A DNA stretch of 64,000 bases, taken from positions 620,001 to 684,000 of the forward strand of contig OZ253551.1 in the NCBI GenBank assembly GCA_965262665.1. Reading direction: 5' to 3'. The number at the start of each line of letters is the position of its first letter. The first letter of the stretch is position 1. The notes below the pieces were generated by a model. That model saw only the letters and a program-made list of their open reading frames with translations, was not told where the DNA came from and searched no databases. This stretch comes from CBDBND01 sp965262665. GTDB taxonomy: Bacteria > Pseudomonadota > Alphaproteobacteria > Rhodospirillales > Rhodospirillaceae. The position numbers were made by a program, and so were the translations under genes. This document shows positions 9,345-18,764 of this stretch, piece by piece.

Positions 9345-10251
9345 GAGTCGGTTTCGAAAGTCATGCGGCTCGGGCCAATCTGCGGACGAGGAGCATGACG
9401 GAGGCGGCGTAGAGGAAGGCGCGGGCCGAGGCGATGGTGGCCTCGAAGTCCTTTGCCAGTCGCCGGTTGCGGTTGATCCAGGCGAAGAAGCGCTCCACGA
9501 CCCAGCGGCGCGGTTGAACGGCGAAGCCGACCTGATCGGGGCTTTTGCGCACGATCTCGACGGCGATCATGGTGGCCGTGGCGACCTTCTCGCCGGCGTA
9601 GCCGCTGTCGGCAAAGACCTTCTCGATGAACGGAAACGAGCCGCGTGAGGCGCACAGCAGCGGCCCGCCACCATCGCGGTCCTGGATACTCGCCGGATGC
9701 GCCTCGAGCACGAGGCCGCGCCCGTCGGTGTCGACCAGCGCGTGGCGCTTGCGCCCCTTGATCTTCTTGCCCGCATCGTAGCCGCGGGGGCCACCAGCCT
9801 CGGTCGTCTTGACGCTCTGGCTGTCGATAATCGCGCCGCTCGGGCTGGCCTCGCGTCCGACCCGCTCGCGATCGGCCATGACCAGAAAGTGGTTGATCTT
9901 CTCAAGGAGGCCGTCGTCGCGGAACTTAGCGAACCAGCGATAGATCGTGCCCCACGGTGGTAAATCGCTTGGCAGCAAGCGCCAAGGGCAGCCAGCCCGC
10001 ATCACGTAGAAAATGCCGTTGACGATCTCTCGCATCGGCCATGACCGGGGCCGTCCCGTGCCATGAGCCGGAGGCAAATGAGGCTCGATCACAACCCACT
10101 CCGCATCGGTCAAATCAGTCTGATAACGCAGCGCCTTGCGGCTATGCTGCTCTCGGGTGGTCGGCGTCCACATGGCGGCTCCAGATCGGTTTCAGCAACC
10201 TTCCTGGAATCACATCGACACCGGCCACTCAACCCCTTTCGAAACGGCCTC
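9345..10251 (-). mobile_element. IS5-family (IS1031-type) insertion sequence, complete
   Basis: 907 bp. Imperfect terminal inverted repeats begin GAGTCGGTTTCGAAAG (left) and GAGGCCGTTTCGAAAG (right, reversed). A 3-base TAA target duplication is at 9342-9344 and 10252-10254. TNA triplet targets and GAG ends are typical of the IS1031 subgroup. It carries one intact transposase gene and sits in the DNA-binding domain of the Crp/Fnr gene. Confidence 0.9.
9361..10173 (-). CDS. IS5-family DDE transposase
   Basis: 270 residues, full length for an IS1031-type enzyme. It has the N-terminal YQTDLTDAEWVVIEPHLP box and GIFYVMRAGCPWRLLP. Catalytic aspartates are in AIIDSQSVKTTEAGG and VFADSGYAG, and the catalytic Glu in WVVERFFAWINRNRRL. 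No lesion is visible, so the element may still be mobile. Confidence 0.93.
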   Translation of the reverse strand: MWTPTTREQHSRKALRYQTDLTDAEWVVIEPHLPPAHGTGRPRSWPMREIVNGIFYVMRAGCPWRLLPSDLPPWGTIYRWFAKFRDDGLLEKINHFLVMADRERVGREASPSGAIIDSQSVKTTEAGGPRGYDAGKKIKGRKRHALVDTDGRGLVLEAHPASIQDRDGGGPLLCASRGSFPFIEKVFADSGYAGEKVATATMIAVEIVRKSPDQVGFAVQPRRWVVERFFAWINRNRRLAKDFEATIASARAFLYAASVMLLVRRLARAA

Positions 10252-10355
10252 TAAGAAATCCCCAATACCCTGACGCCCCATGGGCAATCGTACCTCAATC
10301 ACAGGACCCGTAAGTCCGCCCTGCCGGAGGGTAAGGTAAATTAAGAAAGATGCTA

Positions 10356-11504
10356 GTGGATTGACCGGAACGAAAGAGTCCGCTTTGGGATTCCGTATTG
10401 TGCGGTGTCATGCGAGTCTGTGCGATGCGTACCGGCATCCATTTTACTGTCACGTCTGGCGACCGTCAGCGATTGCAAGCGATCGTCGCGGACCCGAAGA
10501 GCGCGCAGAAACACCTCTGGCGGGCGCGGATCATCCTGAAGACCGACGCGGGGCTCGGCACTTCGGCGATCATGCGCGCGACCGGCAAGTCCAAGACCTG
10601 CGTGTGGCGCTGGCAGGAGCGGTTCATGCACGAGGGTGTCAACGGCTTGCTTCGCGACAAGTCCCGTCCGCCTGGCAAAGCGCCGATCCCGCCGGAGCGC
10701 GTCGCCGAGATCGTCCGCCTGACCCAGCAAGCGCCGCCGCACGAGGCGACCCACTGGACGCTGCGCGCGATGGCGAAGGTTGCTGGCGTCGCGGCGGCGG
10801 CGGTCCAGGCGATCTGGAAGGCCCATGGCCTCAGCCCGCACCGCTGGCGGCACTTCAAGCTCTCCAATGATCCCGCCTTTGCCGAGAAGCTCACGGATAT
10901 CGTCGGCTTGTATGTCGACCCGCCGGCCCATGCCGTGGTGCTGTCGGTTGATGAGAAGTCGCAGATCCAGGCTCTCGACCGCACCCAACCCGGCCTGCCG
11001 ATGAAGAAGGGCCGCGCCGGTACGATGACCTATGATTACAAACGGCATGGCACGACGACGCTGTTCGCCGCGCTCAACGTGCTGGACGGTACGGTCATCG
11101 CACAGAACATGCAGCGCCACCGCCATCAGGAGTTCATCCGCTTCCTCAACCGCATCGAGCGCGAGGTGCCGACGGACAAGGCCGTCCACGTCATCCTCGA
11201 CAACTACGCTGCGCACAAGAAGGACAAGGTCCGCGCCTGGCTCGCCCGCCATCCACGCTGGACCTTCCACTTCACGCCGACCTCGTGCTCGTGGCTCAAT
11301 GCCGTCGAGGGCTTCTTCGCCAAACTCACGCGGCGCGGGCTCAAGTGTGGCGTCTTCCAATCCGTCGTCGACCTTCAGGCCGCCATCAACCGCTTTGTCC
11401 GCGAATACAATGACGCAAACCCAAAACCCTTGATCTGGAAAGCCGACCCCGATCATATCATCGCCGCACGAAACAGAGGGTTCCAAACGTTGGAATCAAT
11501 CCAC
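10356..11504 (+). mobile_element. IS630-family insertion sequence, complete
   Basis: 1149 bp. Ends are GTGGATTGA and TCAATCCAC, flanked by a TA target duplication at 10354-10355 and 11505-11506. TA targeting is diagnostic of the IS630/Tc1/mariner group. Inserted between the sensor domain and the DNA-binding domain of the Crp/Fnr gene. Confidence 0.9.
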
Positions 11505-11507
11505 TAG
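10425..11507 (+). CDS. IS630-family DDE transposase
   Basis: About 360 residues. An N-terminal HTH (ATGKSKTCVWRWQERF) and winged segment are followed by the catalytic core: VVLSVDEKSQIQALDRTQ (first Asp), VHVILDNYAAHK (second Asp) and SWLNAVEGFFAKLTRRG (Glu). The frame is open from 10398; 10425 (MRTGIHF) is a plausible start. The stop codon TAG (11505-11507) lies outside the element and is made by the duplicated target TA plus the next host base. Intact. Confidence 0.92.
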   Translation: MRTGIHFTVTSGDRQRLQAIVADPKSAQKHLWRARIILKTDAGLGTSAIMRATGKSKTCVWRWQERFMHEGVNGLLRDKSRPPGKAPIPPERVAEIVRLTQQAPPHEATHWTLRAMAKVAGVAAAAVQAIWKAHGLSPHRWRHFKLSNDPAFAEKLTDIVGLYVDPPAHAVVLSVDEKSQIQALDRTQPGLPMKKGRAGTMTYDYKRHGTTTLFAALNVLDGTVIAQNMQRHRHQEFIRFLNRIEREVPTDKAVHVILDNYAAHKKDKVRAWLARHPRWTFHFTPTSCSWLNAVEGFFAKLTRRGLKCGVFQSVVDLQAAINRFVREYNDANPKPLIWKADPDHIIAARNRGFQTLESIH

Positions 11508-11951
11508 ATGGCCTACGGCACTTTTGCGACCGATGGTAAAGGTTAGTTCCATAGATCCGCGCAGGAACTGCCAAGTCACCTCACTGAGAGCACGCCAAAC
11601 CTCGGGATCTGTCGCTGCTTTGTCTTCCAGCACTTTATGATCAATACGCAACAATGTGCACTTGGACAACGTTTCCACACCAATGCTGTAAGACTTTTCG
11701 AAGGTGATCCCGATGAAATCTCCTGGAAAGAGGAACGCCATAATCTGCCGCTCACCGGAAATGCTATACCGGCTCATCACCAAAGTGCCTTCGGCCACGC
11801 AATACAGAAACTGGGTTGGGCCCCCTTCATTGAATAAGGGGGTATGGGCATCCTGTGTGATGGTTTCACCCTGTTGAACGAGATCAAGCAACACAGACGG
11901 AGCGCGGAACAAGGGGTGGAGTGCAGTTGGAGCGGTTGGCGTCGTCATGCT

Positions 11952-12896
11952 TTACCCCTGTGAACACGCCGCACCGCCGAGAACACAAAAGCGGGCGCAA
12001 TGAGGATGATTCAAAGAAACGGGAGCAGCTGCATCCTGCAGGCGCTGTCCATATTCAAAGGCTTCGTCATAGGGGATGAGAGTACACGCTAGAACCGCAG
12101 GCTTTTCGGCCCCTTTTCGCTTAACCACCATGCGTGATGTTGCGCACATGACTGATTGAGGGTCCACATCCAATATTCCCCAACACTCAGTGGTTATTTC
12201 AGGCACGTCCAGCGCAGCATCCATTTCCGGAAAGAGCACTAATTCAACTGGATTATCGGCATTCACAGAGAGTTTCATATTTTCAAACAAGTCCTTGTAA
12301 CCGTGTCGGGCGTGCTCTTCTGGTTCATCAATGAATGTCCGGCCGGCAATATTGATGATGAAACCGTTTCTGGACAGCCAATCCAGTCCCTTAAGCGTGG
12401 GCTCCCAGCTGCGCGACCCGCGTTCCTCTTCGTGGCCAGTTTTCGTGTAATGATCCAGTGAAACACGAATGGTCAGGGCATCGCCATATTGTGCGCCGAT
12501 TACAGCCAGCCTTGCCGCAACCTTCATCATGGGTTTCATGGCGTTGGTCAGAACCAAAACGCGAAAACCCCGCCCCAAGGCTTCATCAACCATGTCTAAC
12601 AATTCAGGATTCATGAAGGGCTCGCCACCGGTAAATCCAATTTCTGCAGTACCCAGTTTGTCGGATTGGATTTTATCCAAATAGGACACGACTTCATCTA
12701 AGGAAATGTAGGTCAATTGATCATTCTTGGGAGAGGATTCGATGTAACAGTTGCGGCAGGTTAAATTACAAAGGGTGCCGGTGTTGAACCACAAGGTTTT
12801 CAATTGAGTTAGCGAGACGTACGCACGCGCTTTACCGTCCGCCGTTATAGATGGGTCTTTAAATTTTTCGGCAGCTAGCGGCGGGACAACTGACAT
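11952..12896 (-). CDS. Radical SAM protein
   Basis: 314 residues. The iron-sulfur motif C43-x3-C47-x2-C50 (CNLTCRNCY) and GFTGGEPFMNPEL (SAM contact) are followed by a partial TIM-barrel pattern (LVLTNAMKPM, IRVSLDHY, INIAGRTF). Further cysteines in the C-terminal region (MCATS, LACTL, HPHCARFCVLGGAACSQG) could hold an auxiliary cluster. Start at 12896 chosen because AAGGAG lies 6 bases upstream; the ATG at 12902 overlaps that site. The Crp/Fnr gene follows after 3 bases, so the pair was probably translationally coupled. The reaction is unknown. It is divergent from the glycerate kinase gene. Confidence 0.9.
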   Translation of the reverse strand: MSVVPPLAAEKFKDPSITADGKARAYVSLTQLKTLWFNTGTLCNLTCRNCYIESSPKNDQLTYISLDEVVSYLDKIQSDKLGTAEIGFTGGEPFMNPELLDMVDEALGRGFRVLVLTNAMKPMMKVAARLAVIGAQYGDALTIRVSLDHYTKTGHEEERGSRSWEPTLKGLDWLSRNGFIINIAGRTFIDEPEEHARHGYKDLFENMKLSVNADNPVELVLFPEMDAALDVPEITTECWGILDVDPQSVMCATSRMVVKRKGAEKPAVLACTLIPYDEAFEYGQRLQDAAAPVSLNHPHCARFCVLGGAACSQG

Positions 12897-12991
12897 GTGC
12901 ATCTCCTTAATCCCTATCGTACCCCGCTATTCTGTGGTCTACAATTTTACTCCGCATAGAAATCATCTTTCTACAATGAAGCCAGTTCAAC

Positions 12992-14257
12992 TTGTCCAAA
13001 CATCTACTTTCCGAACCAGAATTAATCCTCTTAGGCTTATTTGAGGAGGTGCTCAAAGGCGTCGACCCTTTGCTTGCTGTTCCAGCCGCGCTCCCTGTTA
13101 GACCGCATGGTCCCATTGTGGTTGTCGGTGCCGGAAAGGCTGCGGGTGCGATGGCTAAGGCATTGGAACAGAAGTGGGGCAGGGATATCGGCGGCGTGGT
13201 GATTACGCGCGACGGTTACGCCAGTCCAACCCATTCGATTGAGGTTCTAGAAGCGGCCCATCCTGTTCCCGATGAGCGGGGGCTAACGGGCACCAAGAAG
13301 ATCATGTCTTTGGTTCGGAATGCACCTAATCACGCATTGATCGTAGGGCTTTGGTCCGGTGGAGCATCTTCTCTGTTCGTCCAACCAATCCACGGAATGT
13401 CGTTGGACGAAAAACAATCGGCGACCAGACAGTTACTGACTTCAGGCCTGCCCATCCAAGACATCAATACCGTGAGAAAACACCTCTCTCTGGTTAAAGG
13501 TGGTCACCTCGCCGAACTTGCTGGCAATACACCTATGCTAAACCTGTTTATTTCAGACGTCGTCGGCGATGATTTATCCGTCATCGCGTCTGGCCCAACC
13601 GTCGCCGATCCATCGACGTGCCGAGATGCCACCGCCATAGTTTCAAAAGCCGGATTAGAACTGCCCGAATCCGTTTATGAAAAGCTGAAAAACGGAAAAT
13701 TGGAAACACCAAAATCCATCGCAGAGTCCATGGAGAACATTTTGATCTCGATTCCTAAAACGGCGTTGGCATCAGCCAGTGCAAAAGCAGAGGAGCTTGG
13801 CTTAAACGTTATCAATCTTGGTGATCAATTTGAGGGTGAGGCCAGAACGCTTGCCATAACAATGGCGCAACGAATCCTTCAAGACGTTTCGGCCATCAAA
13901 GTTCCGACTGTATTTCTATCGGGCGGAGAGGCAACGGTTACATTTGATCAAACTGGATGCGGCGGTCCCAATCTTGAGTTTTGCCTTTCCCTTTGTCTTG
14001 CTTTAGACGGCTATCCGCGTATCTGGGCACTGGCTTGTGACACAGATGGAACTGATGGCATTTCGAATTCAGCCGGTGCAATTGTTGCGCCGGATACTCT
14101 AATGCGTGCGAGGCACAAGGGCCGGGATCCTGAGCGCGACCTTGACCGCCATAACTCGGAGTCCTTTTTTGCCGCAGTGGACGATCTGGTGATGCCCGGC
14201 CCAGCGGCTACAAATGTTAACGATTTCCGGGCTGTACTTGTGCTGCCCGCTAATTAA
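12992..14257 (+). CDS. Glycerate 2-kinase (MOFRL/GckA type)
   Basis: 421 residues, full length. It opens LLSEPELILLGLFEEVLKGVDP, then IVVVGAGKAAGAMA, VGLWSGGASSLF, NTVRKHLSLVKGGHLAE and SDVVGDDLSVIASGPTVADP. It ends in the MOFRL domain (VFLSGGEATVTF, ALACDTDGTDGISNSAGAIV, FRAVLVLPAN). It phosphorylates D-glycerate to 2-phosphoglycerate. A TTG start at 12992 is the only option that keeps the conserved N terminus: an in-frame TGA sits at 12977-12979, and no ATG or strong ribosome-binding site is present. Loss of an upstream start is possible. Otherwise intact. Confidence 0.85.
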   Translation: MSKHLLSEPELILLGLFEEVLKGVDPLLAVPAALPVRPHGPIVVVGAGKAAGAMAKALEQKWGRDIGGVVITRDGYASPTHSIEVLEAAHPVPDERGLTGTKKIMSLVRNAPNHALIVGLWSGGASSLFVQPIHGMSLDEKQSATRQLLTSGLPIQDINTVRKHLSLVKGGHLAELAGNTPMLNLFISDVVGDDLSVIASGPTVADPSTCRDATAIVSKAGLELPESVYEKLKNGKLETPKSIAESMENILISIPKTALASASAKAEELGLNVINLGDQFEGEARTLAITMAQRILQDVSAIKVPTVFLSGGEATVTFDQTGCGGPNLEFCLSLCLALDGYPRIWALACDTDGTDGISNSAGAIVAPDTLMRARHKGRDPERDLDRHNSESFFAAVDDLVMPGPAATNVNDFRAVLVLPAN

Positions 14258-14292
14258 TCGGTGTTTCGATTGAAAAAAGACCCCGCTCAAAG

Positions 14293-14664
14293 GTGTCAAG
14301 CTGGTCTTGGCTACATTGTCGATCTTCTGAAAACCGGTTAATAATCAATACATTGGACTGCTATAACTCCCTTGGACGGTATTTAGGCCTAAACCAAGTT
14401 TGTAAAGGTGACGGAATATCGGAAGAAAAAGCGTCAATCCTTGTTATGAAAGCTGCCGGTGAGGTGCGTAGGGCGGCTGAACTCGACAAGAAACGTGCGG
14501 CAGAACTGATCAGCGTCGCAGACTACCTGGAAAGCATGGTTTTCGAAGATGAAATGCAATATGACCCGATTGATGAAGACACAGACAGAGAATCTCGGCC
14601 GTCTTCTCAAGTCAGAGAGATAGAAAAACTAGTAACGCCGTTTAAGGTGCGACTAACACGATAA
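14293..14664 (+). CDS. Small hypothetical protein
   Basis: Unrecognised open frame. The C-terminal 90 residues look protein-like: a charged helix (EEKASILVMKAAGEVRRAAELDKKRAAELISVAD), an acidic stretch and a basic end. The N-terminal part is less convincing and the start is unclear; an internal ATG at about 14446 would give a short helical protein. It ends 46 bases before the sensor kinase pseudogene, so it may belong to that operon. Confidence 0.4.
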   Translation: MSSWSWLHCRSSENRLIINTLDCYNSLGRYLGLNQVCKGDGISEEKASILVMKAAGEVRRAAELDKKRAAELISVADYLESMVFEDEMQYDPIDEDTDRESRPSSQVREIEKLVTPFKVRLTR

Positions 14665-14839
14665 CGATTACGCGATAGTTTATTTTTCAGGATGCAAAAA
14701 GAGAGGGCTCTTGAATAAGGAAGCCCAAAATCTCCAAACTCAATTAGATTCAACGGCCTCCAGTTCCGCATTGGGTCCTATGGCGACGGTATCCGTCGAA
14801 ATCGCCAATACGTTGATGAATCGGTCACCGGCGCATCTA

Positions 14840-15897
14840 AAGCATTTCCGATTTATTCTGACGCATAGCCGTCAGCAACCAAGAAGTTCCTGCAGTGCTC
14901 GTGATTGAAGAGGCCGCAGACGTTACCGGCGGCTTTCCACAGATCATCGATGGTGCGGGGTTTTAAGCGCTTCATGTGAGCTTTGAACTTTGAAAATGCG
15001 AGCTCGATCGGGTTGAAGTCCGGCGCATAGGGTGGCAGGAACAAAAGCCATGCGCCCCGCTTTTCAACCGCCCGCCTGGCACCGTCGCGTTTGTCGGCCG
15101 GCAGATTGCCGGGGACAACAACAGCGCCTTTTTGAAGGGTCGGGGCGCGTTGCGTTTTGATGTACTGCTCGAATGCATCACCGTCCATGGCGCCCTCGAT
15201 CAAATCAGGGCACCCAGGGCGCGGTCAGGCCGTCACCGCGCAATCCGGCAATGAAGGTCATGGTTTGCCAATGACCATGGGGAATGGCGGCAACCATCCG
15301 CTGGCCGCTGGGACAGCGCCCCCGCAGGCGCGCCATTTTGGTATTGATACTTGTTTCGTCAAGGAACACGATCCTGCCGACCCGCTCGGGATGGGCCGGG
15401 AGCCGGGCCTGACGTTGGCGCCAAACCACGCGTGCTGCCTGCCCATCCGCGCGTTCCTGTTCACTGGCGTGGGCGGTTTTTTTAAAGCTGATCTTGCGCG
15501 CGCGGAACCAGTCATTAATCGTCGAAGTCGGCGCAATCACTTGGTGAACTTCGTCCAAACGCTCAGACAGCTCTTGCAGTGTCGGGTCTGGCGTCTCCTT
15601 AATCCAGCGCAGGATATCCTCGCCGTAAGGATCAAGACGGCGCTGGCGCGACGGCCGTGGCTTGACCGCGACAGTCCCCTCGTCTTCATATCGCCTGACA
15701 TACCGCACCGCCGAGCTTGCGCTCACCTCAAAAAGGGCTGCCGCCTGACGGCGCGACATGCCCGACGCCACTTTCCTCGCCAAACGAATACGCAGGTCTT
15801 CCGATACAGCCACGATGCCCCCGCCAAAGCGGCTATCGAATCAGTCCGCCAAGACCATGACAACAAAATATTGATTCATTCAACCTCGGAAACGCTC
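14840..15897 (-). mobile_element. IS630-family insertion sequence (second subgroup)
   Basis: 1058 bp. Ends are AAGCATTTCCGA (left) and GAGCGTTTCCGA (right, reversed), flanked by TA at 14838-14839 and 15898-15899. A truncated relative lies at 32690-33395, and short pieces at 1-80 and 25973-26017. It disrupts the sensor kinase gene. Confidence 0.9.
14853..15813 (-). pseudogene. IS630-family transposase with 10-base insertion
   Basis: HTH (SRRQAAALFEVSASSAVRYV), linker, then IVFLDETSINTKMARLRG (first Asp) and GLRGDGLTAPWV. Compared with the copy at 32690-33395, ten extra bases near 15204-15215 shift the frame. The remainder (EGAMDGDAFEQYIK, LLFLPPYAPDFNPIELAFSKFK with the last acidic residue) is in the other frame. 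The other copy reads straight through, so this is damage rather than a programmed frameshift. Confidence 0.88.
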
Positions 15898-17735
15898 TAG
15901 TTTTAATCGATCAAAATGACAATATTGTTGATGTCAATGCACGCGCTGAACGATTGTTAGAAAAATCCGCGGCTGATCTTCGTGGAAATTCGCCAACGCA
16001 TATTTTTTGAAAAATTCTTGAACGTGTTGCGACGATCGGTCCGGAACGGGCAAAGCGCGGATTTCAAATTCAGTTTGACAAGGCATGGTACGAAGCGCAG
16101 GTCTTTGAAACTCGTATAAAAGGATCCGGAAAAAGCGAACAAGCTTACCGGGTTATCCGAGCGACGGACTTTACGGATCGCAAGTCAGCTGAATTCGAAT
16201 TGTTGGAAAGTGAAGCGAGGCTGGAAGAGGCCACGCGTATTGCCCGAATGGGCACTTACAGACTTTATTGGGATACCATGAAGGTCATTTGGTCTCACCA
16301 GATGTATGACATTCAAGGCCTCAATCCCGGAACCTTCAATCCGGCAGTTCCGGGGTACAATGACTACGTCCATCCTGAAGATGTGCAAACCGCAAAAGAC
16401 CTCGTTCGAGATTTAGTATCCGGAAAAGAATTATCCGGATCTGAATACAGAATCATTCGGCCAAACGGTGATGAGCGGTGGGTCAGATTGGACGGTCGGG
16501 TCCTCTTCGAAGCGGAAGGAACACCTTATGCCACTTTCGGCACGCTTCAGGATATAACCGACGCTAAAATGCGTGAGGAAGAACTCAAAGATCTGGTGTC
16601 ACGCAACACAATACTAACCGAAGCTTTGCAAGCGTCACCCATAGGTGTTGCCATTCTAACGTCCGAGTCTGAATCGCCGATAATTTTTTATGTCAATTCC
16701 GCCTTGGAGCAGATCACTGGGCACGGTAGCGGTGGCCTGATTGGCGCACCGCTGGACATATTGAAGGGCTACGAGACAGAAGAGTACGTTTATCAGGACA
16801 TCATAAATGCCATTCAAACGGGGGAACCCCGCTCATTTGAAATAGCGCTTCACCAAAAAGATCATTCACCATTTTTTGCGCAAGTCGATGTTGCACCAGT
16901 TTCCAAGGAACGAGGCGATTACGTGGTCGCTCATACCCTGATCGTGCGCGATATTACGGACGACCGCCGGCGGGCCGAAGCAATGATGGAATCGCAAAAA
17001 ATGGAAGCCTTGGGCAAGTTATCCGGCGGTGTTGCGCATGAGATCAACAATCTCCTTCAACCTATCATTACGTTGTCAGATCTGGGTAGAGAAGCAATAG
17101 ACACCAGCGACAGTAAGTTGTTGAAGTATTTTGACGTCATTGCCGGAAGTGGGCGAAAAGCGCGTGAAGTTGTACGGCAGATTCTGACCTTTTCGCGTCA
17201 AGATGCACCCTTGATTGGAGCCCTCGAGATTGCCCCAATCGTCAAAGACGCAATTCAATTGGCTAAGAGTGGGTTGGCGCCCGGGTTAGACTTGAAAAGT
17301 TCGATCAAAACAGGTTCTTCCAAGGCGCTGGTTAATCCGACTCAGATGTCACAGGTCGTGATCAATCTCATTCGCAACGCTGCAGATGCCATGGAGTCGG
17401 GCGGAAAAATTAGGTTATTGCTTAAACACTTAAATGACGAAGAAGTGGAAAATGCGCATTTGCCGAATCGCGGCCATCCATGGCTTGCACTTACGGTCGA
17501 AGACGGTGGATGCGGTATTCCAGAGGAGACGCGTGCTCGTATTTTCGAACCATTTTTTACAACCAAACCGGTTGGTAAGGGCACAGGCCTTGGTCTTTCC
17601 GTGGTATATAGCATCGTACTTGGGTGGGTGGATCAATCTCCATAGAGAGTGAAGTTGATAGGGGAACAACGGCAATGGTATACATCCCTGAATTTCTTGG
17701 TGAATAAAAAGTCAGAATTGCGAAGGAAAAGCGAC

Positions 17736-18131
17736 GTGCAAGTTCTTCTTGTCGAAGACTCACCCGAAGTCAGCCTCTCCGCTAGAGAGATTCTCAGTAG
17801 CGTTGGTCATGACGTTTCCGATACTTCCAATGGCAAGGAAGCGCTAGACAAGATCAATCAAAATGAATTCGATCTTGTGGTGAGTGATATCTGGATGCCC
17901 GAGATGGATGGTATCGCGTTGCTCAAGGAAATTCGTGGGGCGGGCAATGAGGTGCCTGTCGTCGTGATTTCGGGAGGAGCGCCCAATGCGCCTTTGACCT
18001 AAACGGCGCCACTGGCCTCAACTTTTGGAGCCAATGCGGTAGTCTACAAGCCCTTCGAAAAAGAAGAACTGCTCCAAGCCATTGATTCTGATCTATCGGG
18101 CGAGTCCGCGGCACCCAGCGAAGGCGCCTAG
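17736..18131 (+). pseudogene. CheY-like receiver protein with in-frame TAA
   Basis: GTG start at 17736 after AAGGAAAA. Reads VQVLLVEDSPEVSLSAREIL (acidic pocket), DLVVSDIWMPEMDGIALL (phospho-acceptor Asp), VPVVVISGG (Ser/Thr switch) and NAVVYKPFEKEELL (conserved Lys). TAA at 18000-18002 falls between the switch strand and the Lys strand; the frame then stays open to TAG at 18129. Stand-alone receiver of about 130 residues, probably the partner of the kinase upstream, which ends 28 bases before it. Confidence 0.88.
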
Positions 18132-18167
18132 CACATCCGGACTACACCGTATATTCGAGAGTTATAT

Positions 18168-18602
18168 TTACGCGCGAATGAGTTCGCGGAGGACGCGTTC
18201 CATGTGGACTGCAAGGGCCCAGCGGTCCTTCTCTTCCAAGCGGTCCACGGCATCAGCCAAGGCCTGCAATGGGTCTTGTGCGATTAAGGTCTCGCCCTCG
18301 GGGGTCAGCACCAGGCGGTGGACACGGCGGTCATTCTTGTCGGCAATGCGCTTGAGGTATCCCTTGCGGACGAGCGCCGCGACCGTTTGTGAAGCCGTCC
18401 CTTTGGTGGTTCCCTGAAAATTGGCGAATCCTGTGACTGTGCGCCGGTCTGTGGTGGCTTCCTGGAAATAGCGCAGAGCCGCCCACTGAGCTGGATTCAG
18501 CCCCGGCGTATAGCCCAGGTTATAGCAAGCTTTTCCGACCTGCTCGATCAGTCGAGCCAGTCCCCGCGATGACAGTTTTGGATCAGGAAGCACAGTAGAC
18601 AA
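18168..18602 (-). CDS. MarR-family transcriptional regulator
   Basis: 144 residues. Winged-helix signature: LNPAQWAALRYF, VTGFANFQGTTKGTASQTVAALVRKGYLKR (recognition helix) and DKNDRRVHRLVLTPEGETLI (wing), with amphipathic helices at both ends for dimerisation. Probably a repressor responding to a small ligand. Divergent from pyrD; the 162-base gap between them should hold both promoters. Confidence 0.9.
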   Translation of the reverse strand: MSTVLPDPKLSSRGLARLIEQVGKACYNLGYTPGLNPAQWAALRYFQEATTDRRTVTGFANFQGTTKGTASQTVAALVRKGYLKRIADKNDRRVHRLVLTPEGETLIAQDPLQALADAVDRLEEKDRWALAVHMERVLRELIRA

Positions 18603-18764
18603 AACGCTTTGCTATTCCCCCTTCGAACGTGGCAACTATAGCCTTAACACAGCATTCTGCAGAATAAAAAACCTAAGGTTACTTTGATGCTCATCCCAAT
18701 TGACCAGGCTGTGACTGCCCGGTGGTCGGAAGTTCAGGGTTTATTGAGGTAAGGTTGAATCGGC
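18603..18764. promoter_or_regulatory. Divergent intergenic region between marR-like gene and pyrD
   Basis: AT-rich in the middle (GAATAAAAAACCTAAGG). A tiny open frame, ATG at 18687 to TAA at about 18755, lies just upstream of pyrD with AAGG before it. It may be a leader peptide or a gene scrap. No operator palindrome stands out by eye. Confidence 0.3.

Larger units (their letters stand above)
9207..11948 (-). pseudogene. Crp/Fnr-family regulator gene interrupted by two IS elements
   Basis: Three pieces of one gene. 11948-11507 encodes the cyclic-nucleotide-type sensor domain (LFNEGGPTQFLYCVAEGTLV...FLFPGDFIGI). 10353-10255 encodes ASFLIYLTLRQGG through LPMGRQGIGDF. 9341-9207 encodes the recognition helix LGLTIETVSRCF and the C terminus. 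Deleting 10354-11504 and 9345-10254, each leaving one target copy (TA, TAA), gives one uninterrupted frame. Recognition-helix residues E-TVSR fit the FNR/FixK class (TTGAT half-sites). No N-terminal Cys cluster is seen, so it is not a classical Fe-S FNR. The start lies 3 bases after the stop of the radical SAM gene, so the two were one operon. Confidence 0.9.
14711..17707 (+). pseudogene. Multi-PAS sensor histidine kinase broken by IS630, a TGA and a frameshift
   Basis: TTG start at 14711 after GAGAGGG. Removing 14840-15899 (IS630 plus one TA) joins SPAHL to VLIDQNDNIVDVNARAE in frame, restoring the first PAS domain. An in-frame TGA follows at 16008-16010. Two more PAS domains follow (EATRIARMGTYRLYW...; TEALQASPIGVAI...). 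Then come HisKA (LGKLSGGVAHEINNLLQP), N box LIRNAADAME, DGGCGIP, FFTTKPVGKGTGLGLS. A single-base loss in the G-rich run at 17621-17630 shifts the frame; the true tail (GGSISIESEVDRGTTAMVYIPEFLGE) ends at 17707. It is followed by a receiver gene and was probably a two-component pair. Confidence 0.92.

Noticed and set aside
10353..11486. 377-codon open frame on the minus strand
   Set aside because: It is the antisense of the intact GC-rich IS630 transposase; composition (Arg-rich, no domain) is that of a shadow.
11952..12896. Radical SAM gene as hemN or a PQQ/nif-type maturase
   Set aside because: The CxxxCxxC and GGEP motifs alone do not identify a subfamily, and no partner peptide or cofactor gene is adjacent.
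14853..15813. Programmed frameshift in the 14840-type IS630
   Set aside because: The copy at 32690-33395 reads straight through; the difference is a 10-base insertion.
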